The notes under the pieces were generated by a model, which worked only from the letters and a program-made list of their open reading frames with translations, did no database searches and was not told the DNA's origin. Shown here one piece after another: positions 63,610 to 64,000 of a stretch of DNA of 64,000 nt; positions within the stretch are counted from its first letter, which is position 1, and each line of letters opens with the position of its first letter. The position numbers and the translations under genes are program-made. The stretch lies in NCBI GenBank assembly GCA_013398955.1, contig VWPU01017465.1, positions 62,001 through 126,000 of the forward strand. The letters are read 5' to 3'. This stretch comes from Callaeas wilsoni. Its lineage: Eukaryota > Chordata > Aves > Passeriformes > Callaeidae.

Positions 63610-63718
63610 GGTAAAATGGCAACTGCAGCAGAACCAGATGGCAGGCCACTGCTGGCACCAGCCAAACTCTGACAAAGCTGATGCACTGCTCCTTTGGCCA
63701 TGCCATAGGCAATCATCC
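63610..63718 (-). CDS. QDPR: QDPR exon carrying the SDR catalytic YxxxK motif (third from last coding exon)
   Basis: This exon encodes part of quinoid dihydropteridine reductase, the cytosolic NADH-dependent enzyme that regenerates tetrahydrobiopterin for the aromatic amino acid hydroxylases. Read on the minus strand it gives [20 protein letters not shown] and then a Ser/Gly/Ala-rich stretch ending AVAILP, closely matching the vertebrate protein from about residue 145. The YGMAK segment is the YxxxK catalytic Tyr/Lys pair of short-chain dehydrogenases. The acceptor is AG at 63719-63720 after a T-rich tract, and the donor is GTAAGT at 63604-63609. The exon is 109 bp, enters with two bases of a codon and leaves in phase 2; the split CC|G proline codon joins correctly to the next exon. 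The frame is intact. Earlier exons lie beyond the right edge. Confidence 0.96.
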
Positions 63719-64000
63719 CTAAAAATTAAAAACAGGCAAATCAGAGCACAAACAGAACACTTCTCAATATCAGCAGTAACATGACAGAAACTAAAGACTG
63801 TTTGATGAATATTAAGACCACTTACCACAGCTAGAAGAGAATCAGACTTTTAAAACATATTAAAACATACATGTTAAAAGAAAAAATGATAGTAATAATA
63901 AAAAGGCTTTAGGAGACACCCAGGAACTATCACAGAACTCAGTTAACCTAGCACTACAGAAATAAGCAGCTTACCAAGTCAAGCATGTTTAGTCAATGTA

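Noticed and set aside
63529..63828. 99-codon minus-strand open frame overlapping a QDPR exon
   Set aside because: It uses a different frame from QDPR and runs through both splice sites into introns.

Overview
This is vertebrate nuclear DNA, almost certainly from a bird. It carries several CR1 LINE retrotransposons with the avian-type 3' end (tandem ATTCTATG-like octamers at 52024-52055), coding sequence split into short exons with GT-AG introns, AT-rich intergenic DNA, and no operon structure. I cannot name the species.

The only clear protein-coding gene is at the right end. The last three coding exons of QDPR (quinoid dihydropteridine reductase) lie on the minus strand at 63610-63718, 62158-62241 and 60221-60329. 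Splice sites and reading phases agree across all three. The 3' UTR probably ends near an AATAAA at 59480-59485. The upstream QDPR exons lie beyond position 64000.

The most interesting item is a short minus-strand exon-like block at 33336-33433. It has a TATA box, an ATG opening a reading frame MLDRDEG, and a GTGAGT donor in phase 2. Those residues closely resemble the start of the short isoform of LDB1 (MLDRDVG). In mammals LDB2, the LDB1 paralogue, is the next gene downstream of QDPR on the same strand. I therefore read this as an alternative first exon and promoter of LDB2, whose main body would lie left of position 1. An octamer site, a TCF/LEF-type site and E-boxes sit just upstream of it.

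The rest (about 1-33300 and 33600-59400) looks like a gene desert. It holds CR1 copies of very different ages: old degenerate L3-like pieces at about 1890-3160 and 38132-38485, and more recognisable copies at 7150-7865, 16626-17130, 47455-48310, 52024-52430 and 58152-58231. It also holds a probable MIR-type SINE relic near 55612-55765, microsatellites, a 61-bp hairpin at 35001-35061, and several motif clusters that look like conserved regulatory elements: an RFX X-box at 18667, a triple TGCTAATG cluster at 37003, and CTCF-like sites, the best at 56580. Every open reading frame in the desert is short and resembles no known protein, apart from those within CR1.

In mammals the LDB2-QDPR interval is a large intergenic region, and LDB2 is developmentally regulated, so long-range enhancers are expected here. 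That is inference; no alignment could be run.
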